Shown one piece after another: positions 47,007 through 57,500 of a stretch of 64,000 bases of DNA (position 1 is the first letter of the stretch; every line of letters begins with the position of its first letter). The notes under the pieces are model-generated. The model searched no databases and was not told the DNA's origin. It saw only the letters and a list, made by a program, of their open reading frames with translations. Both the position numbers and the translations under genes were made by a program. Origin of the DNA: Proteus hauseri ATCC 700826 (lineage in GTDB: Bacteria; Pseudomonadota; Gammaproteobacteria; Enterobacterales; Enterobacteriaceae); NCBI RefSeq assembly GCF_001654965.1, contig NZ_LXEV01000021.1:1-64000 (forward strand). Direction: 5' to 3'.

Positions 47007-47081
47007 GTTAACGTTAACTTTTGTGTCTTATATCACATAATGCCAACGATTTTGTTTGTTACCCTCAAAGTTAACGTTAAC
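47007..47081. promoter_or_regulatory. Twin GTTAACGTTAAC operators with CRP-like site
   Basis: The 12-base palindrome GTTAACGTTAAC occurs at 47007-47018 and again at 47070-47081, centre to centre exactly 63 bp, about six helical turns. Between them TGTGTCTTATATCACA (47022-47037) fits the CRP motif with one mismatch in its ten key bases. The arrangement suits a LacI/GalR-type repressor looping the DNA plus CRP activation of the symporter gene starting at 47117. The repressor gene is not in the window. Confidence 0.75.
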
Positions 47082-47116
47082 ATTTGATAATGAAATAATT
47101 CTATAAGGGCTTAACC

Positions 47117-48379
47117 ATGAACAAAGACGCTAAGAAATACTATGCCATTTTAAGTGCATTGCTATTTTTCTTCTTTTTTACGTGGTCTTCATCATTTTCA
47201 TTAGTCTCTATCTGGTTAAACCAATATGTTGGATTAAGAGCAACAGATACTGGTTTAATATTCTCTGCAATTTCTCTTATCGCCTTATGTGCTCAACCTC
47301 TGTATGGCTTTATTCAGGATAAGTTAGGATTAAGAAAAAATTTATTATTAGTTATTGCGGTATTGCTGATCCTTTCTGGGCCATTTTTCCTTGGGTTTGC
47401 CTCTATATTACGTTGGAATATTTTTGTTGGCTCAATTTTAGGTGGTTTATATATAGGTATGACTTTTAATGCGGGGATAGGCGTATTAGAGTCATATACA
47501 GAGCGTGTAAGTCGCATTCGTGGTTTTGAGTATGGCAGAGCAAGAATGTGGGGATCTTTAGGTTGGGCCTCTGCAACATTTATTGCAGGTCATAATATTA
47601 ATATCGATCCTAATTACAATTTTGTAATGGCTTCTATTTCCGGTGTGGTTTTTTTAATTCTTTTAACATTATTAAAAACAGGAAAATCAGACGCATTTAA
47701 TCAATTAGAACATGGAAAGACCTCGGCAATCACAGTAAAAGATGCGCTAAATTTACTTTCATTGCCACGCTTTTGGGCACTGATATTATTTGTGATTGGT
47801 ACTTGTGTCTATGGCGTTTATGATCAGCAGTTTCCTGTTTTCTTTTCATCGCAGTTTGCAACCTTACAACAAGGTAATGAGATGTACGGGTATCTGAATT
47901 CATTACAGGTATTCTTAGAAGCAGGCGGCATGTTTATTGCTCCATTTGTAGTCAATAAAATTGGTGCAAAAAACGGTTTATTACTTGCAAGTAGTGTTAT
48001 GGCGGCGCGTATTATTGGTTCAGGGGTAGTCGAAGGACCCGTAATGATTTCATGTATGAAATTACTACATGCAGTTGAGTTACCTATTTTATTAATTTCA
48101 ATCTTTAAATATAACAGCCAACACTTTGATAAACGTTTATCTTCAACACTTTATTTAGTTGGTTTCCAATGTGTTAGTTCTATTGTTGCAACCTTATTAT
48201 CCCCATTAGCGGGTTATGGATATGACCATTATGGCTTTGCACCAACTTATATGGTGATGGGATGCATTGTAATTGGTACAACGTTAATGTCCGCTATTTG
48301 TTTACGTGCGGATGATAAGACATTACCGGGTGAAACAGCAAAAAAAGAGTTATCATCAAATAAAGCTCAGCCAGTTTAA
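47117..48379 (+). CDS. Oligosaccharide:H+ symporter (LacY/MelY/CscB family)
   Basis: A 420-residue, 12-helix major facilitator. The start KKYYAILSALLFFFFFTWSS and SLVSIWLNQYVGLRATDTG, the loop PLYGFIQDKLGLRKNLLL, and YGRARMWGSLGWA identify the LacY group. MelY (melibiose) and CscB (sucrose) are close candidates; the sugar is not decided. No glycosidase lies next to it. Control by a LacI-type repressor and CRP is inferred from the upstream operators. A terminator follows at 48469. Confidence 0.87.
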   Translation: MNKDAKKYYAILSALLFFFFFTWSSSFSLVSIWLNQYVGLRATDTGLIFSAISLIALCAQPLYGFIQDKLGLRKNLLLVIAVLLILSGPFFLGFASILRWNIFVGSILGGLYIGMTFNAGIGVLESYTERVSRIRGFEYGRARMWGSLGWASATFIAGHNINIDPNYNFVMASISGVVFLILLTLLKTGKSDAFNQLEHGKTSAITVKDALNLLSLPRFWALILFVIGTCVYGVYDQQFPVFFSSQFATLQQGNEMYGYLNSLQVFLEAGGMFIAPFVVNKIGAKNGLLLASSVMAARIIGSGVVEGPVMISCMKLLHAVELPILLISIFKYNSQHFDKRLSSTLYLVGFQCVSSIVATLLSPLAGYGYDHYGFAPTYMVMGCIVIGTTLMSAICLRADDKTLPGETAKKELSSNKAQPV

Positions 48380-48468
48380 TTAGTATTGTATTTTCTGTTT
48401 GAATTTATGCTTGTTCGTTTTCTACGGTTAGCGCATTCTGATAGTAAATGAAATGAAATGAACAGCAT

Positions 48469-48504
48469 CACCCTGTGAGCAATCTGCTAGCAGGGTGTTT
48501 TTTT
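48469..48504 (+). terminator. Terminator of symporter gene
   Basis: CACCCTG (48469-48475) pairs with CAGGGTG (48491-48497); inside, further pairing around CTAG is possible; seven T follow. Confidence 0.87.
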
Positions 48505-48962
48505 AAGCGTCATTATGAGTAACACCAATCAAAATAATAAAAGAAGAAGCCAACTTAATGATAAATTTTTATTAAAAGCAATGTAACGCTTGGTAAGCAG
48601 TAGCCATTCAAACAAGGTGCATCCGACCTTCTATTTTATCAATATTTTCTTTTTGAAATACCAGTCTGAGTCTGATCTCTCAATAGCTGAATTGCTTTAT
48701 AAAATTGGTATTGAAAAACGGTGGCGTGCGATAGATTTTTTGTGATGATCCTCTGGTGTATTTTTTATTGTGTGAGATAAAGGCATAGGCAGTTTACGGG
48801 GTTAATATTATTGACTATATTTAAATGATACCATTGAGCTAATTAGCTGTTTATTAAATGAAATCAATTAATATTGTAAACTTTACTTGTTTATTGACAC
48901 GATTAAGCGATAATCTTAAACAGAACTATTTATCTTAAATATCAATTGTAAAGGTGCAGGAA
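48505..48962. other. Region before tmaR with a 23-codon scrap
   Basis: A frame at 48515-48586 reads MSNTNQNNKRRSQLNDKFLL and stops after 23 codons; sense-like stretches such as SIAELLYKIGIEKRWRAIDF follow to about 48745. It may be a decayed small gene, which I do not recognise. The tmaR promoter must lie to the right of this, within the last 200 bases. Confidence 0.35.
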
Positions 48963-49301
48963 ATGGATAACGCAAGCAAGCCGTCTTTCCAAAACGTACT
49001 GGAGTTTGTGCGTATGTTTCGTCGTAAAAACAAAATCCGTCGTGAGATCACTGACAATGAGAAGAAGATCCGTGATAACCAAAAACGTGTTCTTTTATTA
49101 GACAACTTAAGTGAATATATTAAACCAGGTATGTCGATAGAGGATGTGCTAGGTATTATTGCTAATATGCGTAGCGACTATGAAGATCGCGTAGATGACT
49201 ATATCATCAAAAATGCAGACTTATCCAAAGAACGTCGTGAATTGTCTAAGCAATTAAAAGCGATGGGTGAAATGAAAAATATCCCTAGTATAAAAGACTA
49301 A
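48963..49301 (+). CDS. tmaR: Polar PTS-regulating protein TmaR (YeeX)
   Basis: 112 residues, basic and largely coiled coil: [40 protein letters not shown] and [20 protein letters not shown] match E. coli YeeX/TmaR (109). In E. coli it forms clusters at the cell pole and captures enzyme I of the PTS. I use ATG 48963 with AAGGTG 6 bases upstream, in place of a GTG three codons earlier. Confidence 0.93.
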   Translation: MDNASKPSFQNVLEFVRMFRRKNKIRREITDNEKKIRDNQKRVLLLDNLSEYIKPGMSIEDVLGIIANMRSDYEDRVDDYIIKNADLSKERRELSKQLKAMGEMKNIPSIKD

Positions 49302-49321
49302 TTATATTAGACAGTAAACTT

Positions 49322-49352
49322 AAGGCCTCTGAATATTCAGGGGCTTTTTTTA
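49322..49352 (+). terminator. Terminator of tmaR
   Basis: A hairpin of AAGGCCTCTGAA and TTCAGGGGCTT with a small bulge, then seven T, 20 bases past the stop codon. Confidence 0.85.
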
Positions 49353-49422
49353 TGGTATTTATTAATATAAAACGGTTTGATTTTTAAAAGATATATCTTG
49401 CAGATATTCTGATTGTGAAATA

Positions 49423-49452
49423 AAAGAACCCGCGATTAAGCGGGTTCTTTAT
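49423..49452 (-). terminator. Terminator of rne
   Basis: AAAGAACCCGC (49423-49433) pairs with GCGGGTTCTTT (49440-49450); on the minus strand T follow. It lies about 30 bases past the rne stop. Confidence 0.9.
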
Positions 49453-49482
49453 TAGTCGTAATTCAATAAAATATTTTATTTA

Positions 49483-52400
49483 TTACTCTTCGTTTTTACT
49501 TTCTGCTTTAGCCATTGCAGAAGAAGCGTGGTTGGTTGCACTATGTCCACCCGCACCACTACGGCCTTGCTTTTCAAAAGCAGGGCGCGCTTCCCAAGCT
49601 TTAACCTCAATTGCTACCGCAGTTTCATTAGAGGCAGCCGCTTTTGTCATTGGCGAGCTTGCATGTAATTGACGCACCAATTGGAGATTGTGCAGAATTT
49701 CTACATTAGCAACAGGTGTCACTGGTGCAGCTCCTGCCTTTTCTTCACATTGGTTTTGCTCAGTCACTACTTCATTATGTTCAGTCGTCGTAGGTTCAAC
49801 TACATTGTTCACAATGGCTTCAGTAACAGGCTCAACAACTGTTTCTACTGCATCTTCAGTGGTTGTGTCTGTGATAGTTTCAACCATCGGCTGAACATCA
49901 GCATTATTATCTGTAATAGCGGGTTGGCTTTCTTCACGTTGTGTTACTTCAGTTTCTTTTGCATGTTCAACAGCAGGTTCTTCAGTTTCTGAAGTTTCGG
50001 CTTGCTGTGATGCTTCATGCATATAAGCTTCAGTCGTATTTAAGACCGCAGAAATGTTTTCTTTACGAGTAACACTTTCTTGGGTATTAATTTCATCAAC
50101 AACAGTATTGATAATTGCTGTTGTTTCTGATTTCTCTTCAATACGCGGTTGCGCTTCAACAGCAATAATTTCAGCAACAGCGTCTGTTGCTGGCGCCGTT
50201 TCTTGGCTTACTGTGATCGCAAGTGTTGCCTGTGTTTGCTTCGATTGTGCAATTTCAGTCACAATGGAATCAGTTGCTTCTGGTGTGATCGCGATAACAG
50301 GTGGCTCAGCATGAGAAACAAAGTTATTTGTTGCATTATTATCAACAAATTGCTCATCACTGATTGGCGTTACAGGATAACGGATCCACACTTTACCAGA
50401 TGCTAATTCTGGTGATGCAACAGCCATTGTTAACGGAACAGGTGATGAGGTCAGTGTGCGTTCATCACGATAACGACGGCGACGTTGTCCACTAACACGC
50501 AAATGACGAGGAGAACGACGAGAGCGACGCGGCATCACATTATCTTGTTGTGTATTGTTGTCGTCTTGTTTCTCTTCATCTTGCTGTTTTGCTGTATCTA
50601 ATGATGCTTTTGGTGCTTGTGCATCATTGTTGTCTGCTTTACTAGTTGCTATCGCTTTAGGTGATTGCTCTTTCTCAGCAGTCACTGTTTTTGGCGTACT
50701 TTGAACAACAGGTGCTTCAGAAATTGCTTTATCTACCACAGGAACTGGTGATGCGGCAACAACAGGAAGCGCAGTGGTACTCTCGGCATCGGTAACACGA
50801 ATAGATTGAGTTAATTGACGACGAGTACGGCGTTGCATTACAGGACGTCGTACTTCCTCTTTTTTCTCTGCATCATCTTTATTTGCAGCGATTTCATCAC
50901 TTGTTTCTGTTTGTGCTGCTTGCGCTTTAGCTGCTTCTTGTTGCTGTTGGCGTTTTTCTTCTTGGCGACGACGTTGCTCTGCACGTTGTTCTCGGCGTTG
51001 CTGACGGCGCGCTTCGCGTTCTGCAATCTCTTGTTCACTCATCGCTTCAGTTGAAGTATTTGGTGTTTTTTGATTGCGGTTTTTACGGTTTTCTTCGTTA
51101 TTTGCATTAGTTGCGTTATCGCGATTGCGTTCGTTATCACGATTACGCTCATTATCGCGAGTACGGTCGTTATCACGATCTCGACGATTGTTATTATTGC
51201 GACGATTATTGTTATTACGACGTTCACGACGGTTGTCGTTATTATTCTCTCTTTTGTTTTCTTGTGGTTTTTCAGGCTCAACAACAGGCTCTGGTTTGCT
51301 AGCAAACAAGTTAGAGAAGAATTTCGTAATACACGCGAAGAAACCTGAGTCTTCGGTTTTTTCTGATTCAGCCGATTTTGCTGGCGCAGAAGGTGCTTTG
51401 GTCTTACTAACAACTTCTGTTGTGCTTTCTGGTTGCAAAGCAAATGCAGAAATAGCAGGTTGCTCGGGTGTTTTACGCTCAACCACGACTTCATCTTCAG
51501 CTTCACTTAACTGGCTTTCATGGAATGAAGCCAAGTTATAACTAAGAGAAGTGATTTCTTCACCTTTGCGCACACGAATAACAGAGAAATGTGGCGTTTG
51601 CATTTGGTCGTTTGGAACAATAACCACTTTTACATTTGATTGACGTAGTTCAATATCTGTTACTGCTTTACGTTTTTCGTTAAGCAAGTAAGAGGCAATT
51701 TGAACTGGCACTATCGCATGAACTTCATGGGTATTTTCTTTTAGCGCTTCTTCTTCAATTAGACGAAGTACTGAAAGTGAGAGTGATTCATTATCACGAA
51801 TAGTTCCTGTGCCTAAGCAACGAGGGCAAACGTGGTGGCTAGATTCACCTAATGAAGGACTTAAGCGCTGACGAGACATCTCTAACAGGCCAAAGCGAGA
51901 GATTCGACCAATTTGAATACGAGCGCGATCTTGACGAACGGCTTCACGCATTCTGTTTTCAACTTCACGCTGATGACGAACCGGAGTCATATCGATAAAG
52001 TCGATAACGATTAATCCGCCAAGGTCACGTAAACGTAATTGGCGTGCAATTTCATCTGCTGCTTCTAAGTTGGTATTAAACGCTGTCTCTTCGATGTCAC
52101 CACCGCGAGTTGAACGCGATGAGTTAATATCGATAGCAGTTAATGCCTCGGTGGTATCAATAACTAATGCACCACCAGAAGGTAAGCGTACTTCACGCTG
52201 AAATGCAGATTCGATTTGTGATTCGATTTGATAATGACTAAACAGCGGAACCGCGCCGGTGTAATGGCGAATTTTGCTAGCAAAATCACCCCGACCAATC
52301 GCTTCGATATGGCTACGAGCCATTTCCACTACTTTTGCGTTATCAATTAAGATCTCACCAATATCTGGACGTAGATAATCGCGGAATGCGCGAACGATTA

Positions 52401-53037
52401 CGTTACTTTCTTGGTGAATGAGGAAAGGTGCAGGACGGTTCTCTGCAGCCTTCTTGATAGCATCCCAATGTCTCAAACGATAGCTTAAGTCTTGTTGTAG
52501 CGCTTCTGCTGATTTTCCGACACCAGCAGTACGAACAATAAGACCCATTCCATCTGGAATTTCAAGACTTGATAACGCTTCTTTCAGCTCAGTACGGTCT
52601 TCTCCTTCGATACGACGAGAAATACCACCTGCACGTGGGTTATTTGGCATTAATACTAAATAACTACCTGCAAGGCTGATAAACGTGGTTAATGCTGCCC
52701 CTTTGTTGCCGCGCTCTTCTTTATCCACTTGTACAATAACTTCTTGGCCTTCTTTTAAGACATCTTTGATGTTAGGACGACCATGAGAGTGATAATTACT
52801 AGGAAAATATTCGCGGGCAATTTCTTTGATAGGAAGGAAACCATGACGCTCCGCACCATAATCAACGAAAGCGGCTTCTAAGCTGGGTTCAATTCGAGTG
52901 ATTTTACCTTTATAGATGTTAGCTTTCTTTTGTTCATGACCGGGGCTTTCGATATCCAGATCGTACAAGCGTTGCCCATCCACAAGGGCAACACGCAACT
53001 CTTCCTGTTGAGTCGCGTTAATTAGCATTCTTTTCAT
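49483..53037 (-). CDS. rne: Ribonuclease E
   Basis: 1184 residues, longer than E. coli RNase E (1061). The catalytic half (about 1-530) is nearly identical to E. coli: S1 domain with [20 protein letters not shown], DNase I-like domain with VIDFIDM, and the zinc-link CPRCLGTG joining dimers. After it comes a helix [18 protein letters not shown] (about 570), the membrane-targeting segment. Then comes an Arg/Asn-rich RNA-binding region of NNRR and RDNERN repeats, an Arg-rich block [20 protein letters not shown], a long acidic part, and the end [13 protein letters not shown] that resembles the PNPase-binding tail. It is the core of the RNA degradosome. Confidence 0.97.
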   Translation of the reverse strand: MKRMLINATQQEELRVALVDGQRLYDLDIESPGHEQKKANIYKGKITRIEPSLEAAFVDYGAERHGFLPIKEIAREYFPSNYHSHGRPNIKDVLKEGQEVIVQVDKEERGNKGAALTTFISLAGSYLVLMPNNPRAGGISRRIEGEDRTELKEALSSLEIPDGMGLIVRTAGVGKSAEALQQDLSYRLRHWDAIKKAAENRPAPFLIHQESNVIVRAFRDYLRPDIGEILIDNAKVVEMARSHIEAIGRGDFASKIRHYTGAVPLFSHYQIESQIESAFQREVRLPSGGALVIDTTEALTAIDINSSRSTRGGDIEETAFNTNLEAADEIARQLRLRDLGGLIVIDFIDMTPVRHQREVENRMREAVRQDRARIQIGRISRFGLLEMSRQRLSPSLGESSHHVCPRCLGTGTIRDNESLSLSVLRLIEEEALKENTHEVHAIVPVQIASYLLNEKRKAVTDIELRQSNVKVVIVPNDQMQTPHFSVIRVRKGEEITSLSYNLASFHESQLSEAEDEVVVERKTPEQPAISAFALQPESTTEVVSKTKAPSAPAKSAESEKTEDSGFFACITKFFSNLFASKPEPVVEPEKPQENKRENNNDNRRERRNNNNRRNNNNRRDRDNDRTRDNERNRDNERNRDNATNANNEENRKNRNQKTPNTSTEAMSEQEIAEREARRQQRREQRAEQRRRQEEKRQQQQEAAKAQAAQTETSDEIAANKDDAEKKEEVRRPVMQRRTRRQLTQSIRVTDAESTTALPVVAASPVPVVDKAISEAPVVQSTPKTVTAEKEQSPKAIATSKADNNDAQAPKASLDTAKQQDEEKQDDNNTQQDNVMPRRSRRSPRHLRVSGQRRRRYRDERTLTSSPVPLTMAVASPELASGKVWIRYPVTPISDEQFVDNNATNNFVSHAEPPVIAITPEATDSIVTEIAQSKQTQATLAITVSQETAPATDAVAEIIAVEAQPRIEEKSETTAIINTVVDEINTQESVTRKENISAVLNTTEAYMHEASQQAETSETEEPAVEHAKETEVTQREESQPAITDNNADVQPMVETITDTTTEDAVETVVEPVTEAIVNNVVEPTTTEHNEVVTEQNQCEEKAGAAPVTPVANVEILHNLQLVRQLHASSPMTKAAASNETAVAIEVKAWEARPAFEKQGRSGAGGHSATNHASSAMAKAESKNEE

Positions 53038-53569
53038 ATTGTGACTTACTCGTTATTTTCACGTTTTATAATCTGCCACTAACATACGTAATTACACTAC
53101 TGATAACCGATGACCTCGTGTCTTTTACAAAGGCGCCAACCTCACGGTTGTCGATTGTATAGAGATGCAATATGTCGGTGAGTCTGATTTTCAGTTCTAA
53201 AATTCAGCACTCTTTAATTGAAACGTACTGTTCCAACTCAGTAAGCGATGTATTTGTGGCATACTAAATTGTTTGATATTCGACTATGTCTTACGCCATT
53301 GCTGCATTTTGAATATCAAACAAACAAAATTTTCATAAATATACCTGATAAACATAATCAGGAGACTCTGCATTATTCCATTGGTGTTAGGGTTATAGCA
53401 AGATGACTTTTCCGCTTTGGTGACTTTTTCTGTATAAATATGAGAGATTAGCTAATGTTTCGTCTTTTTCCCATTAATCAGGTTAAAATAGAAGACAGAA
53501 TTGATGTTATTTTGTGCACCATTAAGTTATTTGTTATTTTTATTTTAAGAGAGTCCAAGAATCGCCACT
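53038..53569 (-). promoter_or_regulatory. rne leader and divergent rluC promoter region
   Basis: 532 bases without a gene. In E. coli the rne mRNA has a 361-nt leader whose hairpins let RNase E cleave its own message. Here, on the minus strand, CAACC and GGTTG (about 53138-53153) can form one hairpin; other structure is likely but was not folded. The rluC promoter lies near the right end. Confidence 0.55.
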
Positions 53570-54523
53570 ATGAAATCATTTAATCAAGTTCAGTTCGTCA
53601 CCATTGATGGCGATGAAGCAGGCCAGCGTATCGACAATTTTTTACTGGCACGCTTAAAAGGTGTACCAAAAAGTATGATTTACCGAATTATTCGTAAAGG
53701 CGAGGTTCGGGCAAATAAAGGGCGGATTAAACCTGAATATAAACTCAATGCTGGGGATATTATTCGTATTCCGCCGGTTAGAGTATCTGAAAAAGAAGAA
53801 ATTGCGGTTTCACCAAAGTTAGGTAAGGTTGCTGCATTAACTGAGTGTATTCTTTATGAAGATGAGCACCTTATGCTTATCAATAAACCTTCAGGCACGG
53901 CAGTGCATGGCGGAAGTGGATTAAGTTTTGGTGTTATTGAAGGATTACGTGCATTGCGTCCTGAGGCGAGATTTTTAGAACTTGTGCATCGTCTTGATAG
54001 AGATACATCGGGTGTGTTGTTAATCGCGAAAAAACGTTCTGCGTTACGTGCGCTGCATGAGCAATTACGTTTAAAACAGATGCAAAAAGATTATTTGGCG
54101 CTAGTGAGAGGTGAATGGCAGTCTCATACTAAAGTTATTCAAGCACCGCTATTAAAAAATATTTTGCAAAGTGGTGAGCGAGTGGTGAAAGTGAGTAGTG
54201 AAGGGAAGCCTTCCGAAACCCGTTTTAAAATAGAAGAGCGCTTTGAATTTGCAACTTTAGTAAAAGCGAGTCCAGTTACGGGTAGAACGCATCAAATCCG
54301 TGTTCATGCATTACATGCAGGTCATCCTATTGCTTTTGATGACCGCTATGGTGATCGCGAGTTTGATGCTCAATTAGCATCAACAAAGTTAAATCGTCTA
54401 TTTTTACACGCAAGCTCACTGACTTTTACGCATCCATCTACGGGTGAGCAAATGCGAATTGAAGCGCCAATGGATAACAAATTACGTCAATGTTTATTGA
54501 TGTTACGTAAAACCAAATCTTAA
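53570..54523 (+). CDS. rluC: 23S rRNA pseudouridine(955/2504/2580) synthase RluC
   Basis: 317 residues (E. coli 319). An S4 domain (about 18-80, QRIDNFLLARLKGVPKSMIY) precedes the catalytic domain with the Asp in HRLDRDTSG (about 144) and GRTHQIRVHA. It modifies three uridines of 23S rRNA. Divergent from rne as in E. coli; its hairpin 54547-54573 follows. Confidence 0.95.
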   Translation: MKSFNQVQFVTIDGDEAGQRIDNFLLARLKGVPKSMIYRIIRKGEVRANKGRIKPEYKLNAGDIIRIPPVRVSEKEEIAVSPKLGKVAALTECILYEDEHLMLINKPSGTAVHGGSGLSFGVIEGLRALRPEARFLELVHRLDRDTSGVLLIAKKRSALRALHEQLRLKQMQKDYLALVRGEWQSHTKVIQAPLLKNILQSGERVVKVSSEGKPSETRFKIEERFEFATLVKASPVTGRTHQIRVHALHAGHPIAFDDRYGDREFDAQLASTKLNRLFLHASSLTFTHPSTGEQMRIEAPMDNKLRQCLLMLRKTKS

Positions 54524-54546
54524 ATTTAGATATTGCGAATAAAATA

Positions 54547-54573
54547 ACATGCGCCCAAAATCTGGGCGCATGT
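54547..54573. terminator. Hairpin between rluC and lipoprotein gene
   Basis: ACATGCGCCCA (54547-54557) pairs perfectly with TGGGCGCATGT (54563-54573). On the minus strand TTATTTTATT follows, so it best ends the lipoprotein gene; it may also serve rluC. Confidence 0.75.
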
Positions 54574-54612
54574 GTCAAATAATATGTTTTAGTTCAATGG
54601 GTTAAGCGAGAT

Positions 54613-54936
54613 TTAGCTTTCTAAGTTTGTCATGCATTGTTCAACAATCGCATCAATATTCCACTCTTTAGGCACACCTTTATTCGAGTCTTTTCTCATT
54701 TCAGTATCAACACGAATAAATTCTGCAATTCCACGCTCTTTGATAATGTTGGTATAAGTACAACCACAAACTTCTGTGATTTTAGGAATTAATGTTTGAT
54801 CAGAAATTCCAGATCCTAAAACACAACTATTAACAAAGTTTTTTTGAAATTCTGAGGTGTCTTCTTTTTCATCAGAACAACCAGAAAGGCCGGTGGCGAG
54901 AATAAGAGCGGCTAACACAGAGATTAATTTATTCAT
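54613..54936 (-). CDS. Small lipoprotein of unknown function
   Basis: 107 residues. The signal with lipobox GLSGC puts the lipidated Cys at 20. The mature part has four more Cys (about 38, 57, 59 and 100) including the CGCTYTN motif, which suggests two disulfides in the periplasm. No family recognised with confidence. It lies between convergent rluC and downstream of yceF on the same strand, with a 48-base gap, so it could be co-transcribed with yceF. Confidence 0.75.
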   Translation of the reverse strand: MNKLISVLAALILATGLSGCSDEKEDTSEFQKNFVNSCVLGSGISDQTLIPKITEVCGCTYTNIIKERGIAEFIRVDTEMRKDSNKGVPKEWNIDAIVEQCMTNLES

Positions 54937-54983
54937 GATAAGTTTTATCGCTACAAAAATTTAAAAAAATAAGATGATCAAAG

Positions 54984-55583
54984 TTATTTCTGATTATCTG
55001 TAAAAAGTAAGGGGTTTATTCCTTGCGAAAGTAACATTTTATTCAACTGGATAAGAGGCAATCCAATTAAAGAATTAGGGTCGTCACCCACCAATTTATC
55101 AAATAGTGTAATCCCTAAACCCTCAGATTTAAAACTCCCAGCGCAATAAAAAGGCATTTCTTTATTTAAATAGCCGATAATTTCATCATCAGTTAAGCAG
55201 CGAAAATAAACTTGGAATAATTCGCAATGCGTTTGATGTTGTAACGTCAGACTATTATATAGCGTTAATCCGGTATAAAAAGAGACACATTGACCCGATG
55301 CTTGTTTTAATTGCGTAAAGGCATTATCAAAATTAAGTGGCTTACCAGTGATATTTTTATTAAGTACACAGACTTGATCAGAGCCAATAATTAAGTGATG
55401 AGGAAATTTTACTTGTAAAGCGCTAGCTTTTTCATAGGATAAGCGGGTGACAAGATCTTGTGCGCACTCTGTGGGCTTAGGTGTTTCGTCAACCTCTGGA
55501 GATGCCTGTATAAAGGGTATTCCAAGCTTTTTCAGCAACTGAGCTCGAAAGGGTGAAGTAGACGCAAGAATGAGTGGCAACAT
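54984..55583 (-). CDS. yceF: Maf-family 7-methyl-GTP pyrophosphatase YceF
   Basis: 199 residues (E. coli 194). Family blocks LILASTSPFRAQLLKKLGI, PEVDETP, LIIGSDQVC, ITGKPL and CAGSFKSEGLGITLFDKLVG are present. The YceF subgroup hydrolyses 7-methyl-GTP, UTP-like modified nucleotides being handled by its paralogue YhdE. Divergent from yceD as in E. coli. Confidence 0.93.
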   Translation of the reverse strand: MLPLILASTSPFRAQLLKKLGIPFIQASPEVDETPKPTECAQDLVTRLSYEKASALQVKFPHHLIIGSDQVCVLNKNITGKPLNFDNAFTQLKQASGQCVSFYTGLTLYNSLTLQHQTHCELFQVYFRCLTDDEIIGYLNKEMPFYCAGSFKSEGLGITLFDKLVGDDPNSLIGLPLIQLNKMLLSQGINPLLFTDNQK

Positions 55584-55724
55584 ATTTTTTTTAAAATCCG
55601 TAGCAAAATGATGCCTGACATTCTAAACTATGCGCCGCTGATAAAGCGAATTTTGGTGGAAAGGTGTAGATAACCCGCCTTTTTCTTTGACTATATTCCA
55701 TTACAAAGATAATATGCGCGCCTT

Positions 55725-56258
55725 ATGCAAAAGGTAAAATTACCCCTGACCATTGATGCGCTGCGAACAGCCCAGAAGAAATTAGACTATAACGGTCATT
55801 ATTCTCCTGAGCAGGTTAGCCGCGTAGCTGAATCGGTGGTCAGTGTGAACAGTGATATTGATGTGACTTTATCTTTCGATATTGACCATCAACGTTTGGC
55901 AGTTATTAAAGGACATTCCGATGTGGATGTGACTTTAGAGTGTCAACGTTGTGGCGGTCATTATCCGTACCATGTTCACTCAACATATTGTTTTAGCCCT
56001 GTTGTCAGTGATGAGCGGGCTGAGGCATTACCGGAAGAGTATGAGCCAGTCGACGTAGACGAATTTGGTGAAATAAATTTGCTGGCAATGATTGAAGATG
56101 AAATAATCCTCAACTTGCCGGTGGTTCCGGTACATGATTTTGAACACTGTGAAGTGTCCGACGCGGAACAGGTTTTCGGTGAACTCCCTGAGGAATTATC
56201 AGAGAAACCGAATCCATTTGCCGTATTAGCCAGTTTAAAGAAAAGTACTAAGGAGTAA
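55725..56258 (+). CDS. yceD: YceD, DUF177 protein
   Basis: 177 residues (E. coli 173), starting [21 protein letters not shown] single CQRCGG cysteine pair lies near 76-79. It belongs to DUF177, linked in plants and bacteria to 23S rRNA or L32-related assembly; its position directly before rpmF (5-base gap) is widely conserved. First gene of the fatty-acid operon here. Confidence 0.93.
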   Translation: MQKVKLPLTIDALRTAQKKLDYNGHYSPEQVSRVAESVVSVNSDIDVTLSFDIDHQRLAVIKGHSDVDVTLECQRCGGHYPYHVHSTYCFSPVVSDERAEALPEEYEPVDVDEFGEINLLAMIEDEIILNLPVVPVHDFEHCEVSDAEQVFGELPEELSEKPNPFAVLASLKKSTKE

Positions 56259-56263
56259 GGTCA

Positions 56264-56434
56264 ATGGCCGTACAACAAAACAAACCAACTCGTTCTAAAC
56301 GTGGTATGCGTCGTTCTCATGACGCGCTGACAGCAACTCAAGTTTCTGTTGACAAAACTACTGGTGAAACTCACCTGCGTCACCATGTAACTGCTGACGG
56401 TTACTACCGTGGCCGCAAGGTTATCAACAAGTAA
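56264..56434 (+). CDS. rpmF: 50S ribosomal protein L32
   Basis: A 56-residue basic protein starting [20 protein letters not shown] and ending [10 protein letters not shown], one residue from E. coli L32 (57). AAGGAGTAAGG precedes the ATG, overlapping the end of yceD. It lies between yceD and plsX, as in E. coli. Confidence 0.97.
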   Translation: MAVQQNKPTRSKRGMRRSHDALTATQVSVDKTTGETHLRHHVTADGYYRGRKVINK

Positions 56435-56458
56435 TTAGCTTTATAGCTCGTTGATACC

Positions 56459-57496
56459 TTGACAAATCTAACCATAGCGTTAGATGCGATGGGCGGGGAC
56501 TTCGGTCCTCGTATCACAGTGCCTGCTTGTTTGCGGGCGCTGGCATCTAATCCTCATTTAAAAATATTGCTGGTAGGTCAACCAGATTCAATATCTCCTT
56601 TGCTTGCAAATCAAAATGCCGAGCTAATCTCCCGTTTACAAATTATACCCGCTGAACATATTGTCGCCAATGATGCTAAACCTTCACAAGCCATTAGAGC
56701 AAGTAAAGGCACCTCAATGCGAGTGGCACTTGATCTGGTAAAAACAGGAGACGCACAGGCGTGTGTGAGCGCAGGTAATACCGGTGTGTTGATGGGTTTA
56801 GCAAAACTTCGTCTTAGTTCTATTGATGGAATTGAACGACCTGCTTTAGTTTCTGTATTACCTAATCAGAAAAAAAGTAAGACAGTTGTTCTTGATTTAG
56901 GGGCTAACGTCAACTGTGATAGCAAAATGTTGGTGCAATTTGCAGTGATGGGCGCAGTAATGGCCGAAGAAATAGCAGGAATTGATTCACCAAAAGTTGC
57001 GCTTTTGAATGTTGGTGAAGAAGAGAGTAAGGGATTAGATAATATCCGCGAAGCCGCCACTGCACTTAAGGCGACACCTAATATTAACTATATTGGTTAT
57101 GTTGAAGGTAATGAATTACTGACAGGCAAAACCGATGTTTTGGTGTGTGACGGCTTCGCAGGTAATGTCTCCCTTAAAACGATGGAAGGTGTTATCCGAG
57201 TTTTCCTTTCATTGATTAAATCTTCTACTACCGAAAATAAAAAAACGTCGTGGTGGATGAAATTATTGAAGAAGTGGTTACAAAAGCGGCTAATTAAGCG
57301 TTTTGGACACATGAACCCCGACCAGTATAACGGTGCTTCTCTGTTAGGATTACGCGGTATCGTCATTAAGAGCCATGGTGGCGCAAATGAAAACGCGTTT
57401 ACAGCAGCAATAGAACAGGCTGTTCAAGCGGTAGAGCGTCAGATCCCAGAACGGATCGCCTCACGCTTGAAGACAGTATTACCCAAGAGTGATTGA
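56459..57496 (+). CDS. plsX: Phosphate acyltransferase PlsX
   Basis: 345 residues. [11 protein letters not shown] at the start, [29 protein letters not shown] and [20 protein letters not shown] are family blocks. It makes acyl-phosphate from acyl-ACP for phospholipid synthesis and sits at the inner membrane face. The start is TTG at 56459; the E. coli gene is also given an unusual start. Its end overlaps the region before fabH. Confidence 0.95.
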   Translation: MTNLTIALDAMGGDFGPRITVPACLRALASNPHLKILLVGQPDSISPLLANQNAELISRLQIIPAEHIVANDAKPSQAIRASKGTSMRVALDLVKTGDAQACVSAGNTGVLMGLAKLRLSSIDGIERPALVSVLPNQKKSKTVVLDLGANVNCDSKMLVQFAVMGAVMAEEIAGIDSPKVALLNVGEEESKGLDNIREAATALKATPNINYIGYVEGNELLTGKTDVLVCDGFAGNVSLKTMEGVIRVFLSLIKSSTTENKKTSWWMKLLKKWLQKRLIKRFGHMNPDQYNGASLLGLRGIVIKSHGGANENAFTAAIEQAVQAVERQIPERIASRLKTVLPKSD

Positions 57497-57500
57497 CAGA

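Noticed and set aside
51039..51541. Long open frames on both strands inside rne (for example 155 codons)
   Set aside because: They mirror the Arg/Asn repeat region of RNase E; simple-sequence DNA leaves other frames open by chance.
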